From NCBI RefSeq assembly GCF_002917105.1, contig NZ_PQFZ01000003.1, forward strand, positions 282,520 through 346,519: a stretch of DNA of 64,000 nt, in the 5' to 3' direction. The DNA comes from Allobosea psychrotolerans. GTDB taxonomy: Bacteria > Pseudomonadota > Alphaproteobacteria > Rhizobiales > Beijerinckiaceae. Each line of letters opens with the position of its first letter. Position 1 is the first letter of the stretch. The notes beneath the pieces were generated by a model that saw only the letters and a list, made by a program, of their open reading frames with translations, did no database searches and was not told the origin of the DNA. The position numbers and the translations under genes are program-made. This document shows, in pieces, positions 60,821-64,000 of the stretch.

Positions 60821-62806
60821 ATGTCGATCGCCGCCAGACTGCCCTCCATCCTGATCGCCAATCGCGGCGAAATCGCCTGCCGCGTCATCCGCACCGCCCG
60901 GCGGCTGGGCCTGCGCACCATCGCGGTCTATTCCGATGCCGATGCCGAGGCGCTGTTCGTCGAGATGGCCGACGAGGCCTGGCATATCGGTCCCGCGCCG
61001 GCGCGCGAAAGCTATCTCGACGCCGAGACAATCCTGGCCGTGGCGAAACAGGCGAATGCGGCCTGCATCCACCCAGGCTATGGCTTCCTCTCCGAGAACG
61101 CCGATTTCGCCGAGGCCTGCGCCAAGGCCGGCATCGTCTTCGTCGGCCCGCCGGCCTCGGCCATCCGGGCCATGGGACTGAAGGACGCCGCCAAGGCATT
61201 GGTCGAGAAGGCCAATGTGCCGGTGGTGCCGGGCTATCACGGCGCCGAGCAGGGCGCCGATTTCCTCCGGGCGGAAGCCCGGCGCATCGGCTACCCCGTC
61301 TTGATCAAGGCGGTCGCGGGCGGCGGCGGCAAGGGCATGAAGAAGGTCGACCGGCCCGAGGATTTCGACGAAGCGCTCGCCAGCGCCCAGCGCGAGGGCA
61401 AGAACGCTTTTGGGGACGCGCGCGTGCTCGTCGAGAAATACGTGCTCTCGCCGCGCCATGTCGAAATCCAGGTCTTCGGCGACAGCCACGGCAATGTCGT
61501 CCATCTCTACGAGCGCGACTGCTCGCTGCAGCGCCGCCACCAGAAGGTGATCGAGGAGGCGCCGGCGCCCGGCATGACCGACGAGGTTCGCGCCGCCATG
61601 GGCAAGGCCGCGACGGAGGCCGCCAAAGCCGTCGGCTATGTCGGGGCCGGCACTGTCGAGTTCATTGCCGATGGCCGCGAGGGCCTGCGCGCCGACAGGT
61701 TCTACTTCATGGAGATGAATACGCGCCTCCAGGTCGAGCATCCCGTGACCGAGGCGATCACCGGGCTTGATCTGGTCGAGCTGCAGCTCAAGGTCGCGGC
61801 CGGCGAGCCGCTCGGCTTCGGCCAAGCCGATGTCACCGCCACCGGCCATGCCGTCGAGGCCAGGCTTTATGCCGAGGACCCCGAAAAGGGGTTCCTGCCC
61901 TCGACCGGCAAGCTCTGGGCGCTGCGCTTCCCTGAAGGCGAGGGCATCCGCATCGATACCGGCGTCGAGGCCGGCGATACGGTGACGCCGTTCTACGATC
62001 CGATGATTGCCAAGGTGATCGCCCATGGCGCGACGCGCGATGAGGCGCTGGACAGGCTCGGGGCGGCGCTGAGTGAGACCATCGTCGCCGGCCCGCGCAC
62101 CAATCTCGCCTTCCTGAAGGCGCTGACGGAGGCCGAGGGCTTCCGCAACGGTCCGTTCGACACCGGCTTCATCGAGCGCAACATCTCAGGCCTCGGAGCC
62201 GAGCCGCAGCCGCTCGATGCCGCGGCCGTGGCCGCCGCCGCGCTGCAATTGGAGGAGGAGCGGCAGGCGGAAGGGCTGCTGGCCGCCGCGGGGCGTTCCG
62301 ATCGTGAGGCGCGCTCGCCCTGGCTCGTCGCGGACGGGTTCTCATTGATGCCGCGGCCGGCGCTGGGCCTGGCCCTGCTGGTCGATGGCGAGCGGGTCGA
62401 GGCGCAGATCGAATGGCATGAGGAGGGTGCGCGCGTCAGCCTGCCCGCCCATGAGATCGGGGAGGGAGAGCACGAGATCACGCTGGCCCAGGCCGAGCGC
62501 GGAACCTATCTGGCGCTGCATCGTGGCCGCCAGACGGCGGTTGCGCTGTTCGACCCCTTCAGCGTCGATCTCGACGCGGCGGCAGGCACTGGGGGCGTCA
62601 TCAAGGCGCCGATGCATGGCAAATTGATCGCACTCTTCGTCTCGGCCGGCGAGGCGGTGGTGAAGGGCCAACGGCTCGCCATCGTCGAGGCGATGAAGAT
62701 GGAGCATGTGCTGGTGGCCCCGCGCGACGGCACCGTCACCGAGGTCGCGGGCGAGGCGGGCGCGCAGGTGGCCGAGGGCGCGAAGGTCGTGGTGCTGGGG
62801 GAGTGA
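60821..62806 (+). CDS. mccA: Methylcrotonoyl-CoA carboxylase alpha subunit (biotin carboxylase + biotin carrier)
   Basis: 661 aa. It fixes carbon dioxide on biotin for the MCC beta protein. SILIANRGEIACRVIRTARR starts the carboxylase domain; GGGGKGMKKVDR is the ATP loop and MNTRLQVEHPVTE the active site. The carrier domain has VEAMKMEHVLVAP with the biotin lysine. The middle region differs from the pccA at 24.7 kb and fits MCC alpha. ATG at 60821 is used; GAGG is too near an ATG three codons before. It follows the CDF-like gene with 28 bp between them. Confidence 0.88.
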   Translation: MSIAARLPSILIANRGEIACRVIRTARRLGLRTIAVYSDADAEALFVEMADEAWHIGPAPARESYLDAETILAVAKQANAACIHPGYGFLSENADFAEACAKAGIVFVGPPASAIRAMGLKDAAKALVEKANVPVVPGYHGAEQGADFLRAEARRIGYPVLIKAVAGGGGKGMKKVDRPEDFDEALASAQREGKNAFGDARVLVEKYVLSPRHVEIQVFGDSHGNVVHLYERDCSLQRRHQKVIEEAPAPGMTDEVRAAMGKAATEAAKAVGYVGAGTVEFIADGREGLRADRFYFMEMNTRLQVEHPVTEAITGLDLVELQLKVAAGEPLGFGQADVTATGHAVEARLYAEDPEKGFLPSTGKLWALRFPEGEGIRIDTGVEAGDTVTPFYDPMIAKVIAHGATRDEALDRLGAALSETIVAGPRTNLAFLKALTEAEGFRNGPFDTGFIERNISGLGAEPQPLDAAAVAAAALQLEEERQAEGLLAAAGRSDREARSPWLVADGFSLMPRPALGLALLVDGERVEAQIEWHEEGARVSLPAHEIGEGEHEITLAQAERGTYLALHRGRQTAVALFDPFSVDLDAAAGTGGVIKAPMHGKLIALFVSAGEAVVKGQRLAIVEAMKMEHVLVAPRDGTVTEVAGEAGAQVAEGAKVVVLGE

Positions 62807-62813
62807 GCCGGCT

Positions 62814-63395
62814 TCAGCGCTGGGAGCTCGGTGCGAACCGGTAGTGGATCAGGTCCATGACGACGACGTCATTGCCTGTCCGGTTTCGATAACCGTGACG
62901 GCGATCGGCGGGGAACCTCAGCGATTGCCCCTGCTTGAGCGGCCTCCACTCTTCCTCCACCAGCAATTCGATTTCGCCGTGCAGGACGGTGACATGCTCC
63001 ACGACGCCAATCTCGTGCGGCTCGGAGATGCTCTCGAAGCCGGGCGCGAAGGTGAGTTCGTAGAGTTCGAAACCAAATCGCGCCTCATATGGGAACAGGA
63101 GGGCTCGCTGCATTCCTTCCTGCGCCGGGCGCACGCGAAGTTCGCTGGCGTCGCGAAACAGCAGGACATCGCCGTCCCCGCGATTCGCCTCCAGCAATGC
63201 GGTCATGGGCACTCCTAGACCCGTGGCGATCTTCCAAAGCGTTGCGACTGTCGGCGTGGATTCGCCGCGCTCGATCTGGCCCAGCATCGCCTTGCTGACC
63301 CCGGTCCGCGCTGCCGTCTGATCGAGGCTCCAGCCAAGATCGCGCCTGATCGACCTGAGCAGGTTCGGCGTGTCGACGGGGCTGATGGCCTTCAT
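62814..63395 (-). CDS. XRE-family regulator with C-terminal cupin domain
   Basis: 193 aa from ATG at 63395. An N-terminal helix-turn-helix (SIRRDLGWSLDQTAARTGVS KAMLGQIERGEST) is followed by a cupin domain (about 105–190; EHVTVLHGEIELLVEEEW and FPADRRHGYRN). The cupin fold often senses a small molecule or amino acid. It diverges from the PLP enzyme with two palindromes between them. It converges with mccA with 7 bp between stops. Confidence 0.9.
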   Translation of the reverse strand: MKAISPVDTPNLLRSIRRDLGWSLDQTAARTGVSKAMLGQIERGESTPTVATLWKIATGLGVPMTALLEANRGDGDVLLFRDASELRVRPAQEGMQRALLFPYEARFGFELYELTFAPGFESISEPHEIGVVEHVTVLHGEIELLVEEEWRPLKQGQSLRFPADRRHGYRNRTGNDVVVMDLIHYRFAPSSQR

Positions 63396-63415
63396 TGCTG
63401 GGCAATCTCCAGAGC

Positions 63416-63456
63416 GTGCGTTATTGCGCACAGGCGGGTCGTGCGCTAAAGCGCAC
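63416..63456. promoter_or_regulatory. Two matching 16-bp palindromes between the divergent regulator and PLP gene
   Basis: GTGCGTTATTGCGCAC (63416–63431) and GTGCGCTAAAGCGCAC (63441–63456) share 13 of 16 bases and are both inverted repeats. Their starts are 25 bp apart. They lie in the 108-bp divergent promoter region, so they are probable operators of the XRE–cupin protein. Confidence 0.65.
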
Positions 63457-63503
63457 GAAAGCGCGCATCTGCGGTTCGTAGCATCCGGCCGAGGGATTGT
63501 ACC

Positions 63504-64000
63504 ATGCAGCCCGTCAGCGGAAGTCCCGCGCCAGATTTCAGCGCCACGCAGCCGAACACCAGGCTCGATCTTCAACGCATCCGGCAAGCGCGGCAGGAGA
63601 TTTCGCGGGTTTTCCGCGACACGCCGCAGTTCCTCTCTGCCACGCTCGGTGATGTGCTGGGCTGCGAACTCGTCATCAAGCTCGAGACCGCGAACCCGAT
63701 CGGCTGCTTCAAGGGGCGCGGGACCGAGGTCGCGATGTCGCGTCTTGCGAGCAGCTCGGGTCCCATGGCCGCAGTCTGCGCCAGCGCCGGCAACCTCGGA
63801 CAAGCGCTCGCCTATAGCGGCCGGGCCCGCGGTATCGCGGTCAGCGTGATTGCGGGCAAAGGCGCCAATGCCGCGAAGATCGAGCGAATCCACCGGCTCG
63901 GCGGTACGGTCGAATTGGTCGATGGCGATATCGAGAACGCACGCGAGCGTGCCCGGGAGATTGCAGCCCGCGGTGATGCGTTCCTCGTGGAGGACAGCGA
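63504..64000 (+). CDS. PLP-dependent lyase of the threonine dehydratase/serine racemase fold (cut by window edge)
   Basis: The first 165 codons are visible. The PLP lysine lies in GCFKGRGTEVAM near residue 73 and the substrate loop in SAGNLGQALAYSGRARG near 95. These are features of fold-type II enzymes such as threonine dehydratase and serine racemase, which act on amino acids. The exact substrate is unknown. It is divergent from an XRE–cupin regulator, which probably controls it. It continues beyond the right edge. Confidence 0.82.
   Translation, partial: MQPVSGSPAPDFSATQPNTRLDLQRIRQARQEISRVFRDTPQFLSATLGDVLGCELVIKLETANPIGCFKGRGTEVAMSRLASSSGPMAAVCASAGNLGQALAYSGRARGIAVSVIAGKGANAAKIERIHRLGGTVELVDGDIENARERAREIAARGDAFLVEDS

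Noticed and set aside
1..64000. CRISPR array
   Set aside because: No regularly spaced direct repeats of 24–40 bp with unique spacers were seen. The repeats found are scattered palindromes.

Overview
The window is high-GC chromosomal DNA with alphaproteobacterial gene content. The evidence is the tuf–S10–spc–alpha ribosomal gene order, a CDP-choline type phosphatidylcholine synthase, paired propionyl- and methylcrotonyl-CoA carboxylase alpha subunits, DUF599, DUF3253 and PsiF-repeat proteins, and several families of palindromic intergenic repeats. Together these suggest Hyphomicrobiales (Rhizobiales), perhaps a Bosea- or Methylobacterium-like lineage. The genus is an inference from overall impression, not from a search.

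Bases 1–14800 hold the end of tuf and an almost complete run of ribosomal protein genes (rpsJ to rplO), then secY, adk, rpsM, rpsK, rpoA and rplQ, all on the plus strand. They often overlap or are separated by a few bases. The larger gaps carry strong hairpins (rpsJ–rplC, rplR–rpsE, rplO–secY, adk–rpsM, rpoA–rplQ). One gap, rpsM–rpsK, carries a dispersed repeat. A second ribosomal operon, rplM–rpsI, lies at 39.3–40.2 kb and ends in a clear terminator.

From 14.8 to 31 kb are single housekeeping and envelope genes: a TctC-like binding protein, an HtrA/Deg protease overlapping rarA, a fluoride channel coupled to an RluC-type pseudouridine synthase, a PsiF-repeat protein, a HAD phosphatase, a lipase-like lipoprotein, propionyl-CoA carboxylase alpha, a GST, and small secreted or membrane proteins. 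From 31.5 to 39 kb are an ABC exporter, a gamma-glutamylcyclotransferase-like protein, isovaleryl-CoA dehydrogenase and an enoyl-CoA hydratase homologue, a thioesterase, an overlapping merR–carboxymuconolactone decarboxylase pair, and an orphan ModA-like binding protein. A frameshifted remnant of a paralogue of that binding protein lies nearby.

From 40 to 52 kb are an SDR enzyme, CorA/ZntB-like and PiT transporters, two GH25 lysozyme-like genes flanking a phosphatidylcholine synthase, MgtE, tRNA-Leu(GAG), an isolated FliN-like gene, lipB and methylcrotonyl-CoA carboxylase beta. The alpha subunit is 9 kb further on at 60.8 kb, so leucine degradation is encoded in pieces: ivd, mccB and mccA.

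The most system-like region is 52.3–58.8 kb. It holds a CHASE2–PAS–GGDEF–EAL protein with a degenerate cyclase motif, a secreted FecR-domain protein with a Gly/Asn/Ser-rich tail, and, divergently, a two-partner-secretion type outer-membrane transporter with no recognisable TpsA partner nearby. This is the best candidate for an undescribed surface or c-di-GMP module. The window ends with an XRE–cupin regulator divergent from a PLP-dependent lyase, with two matching 16-bp palindromes between them.
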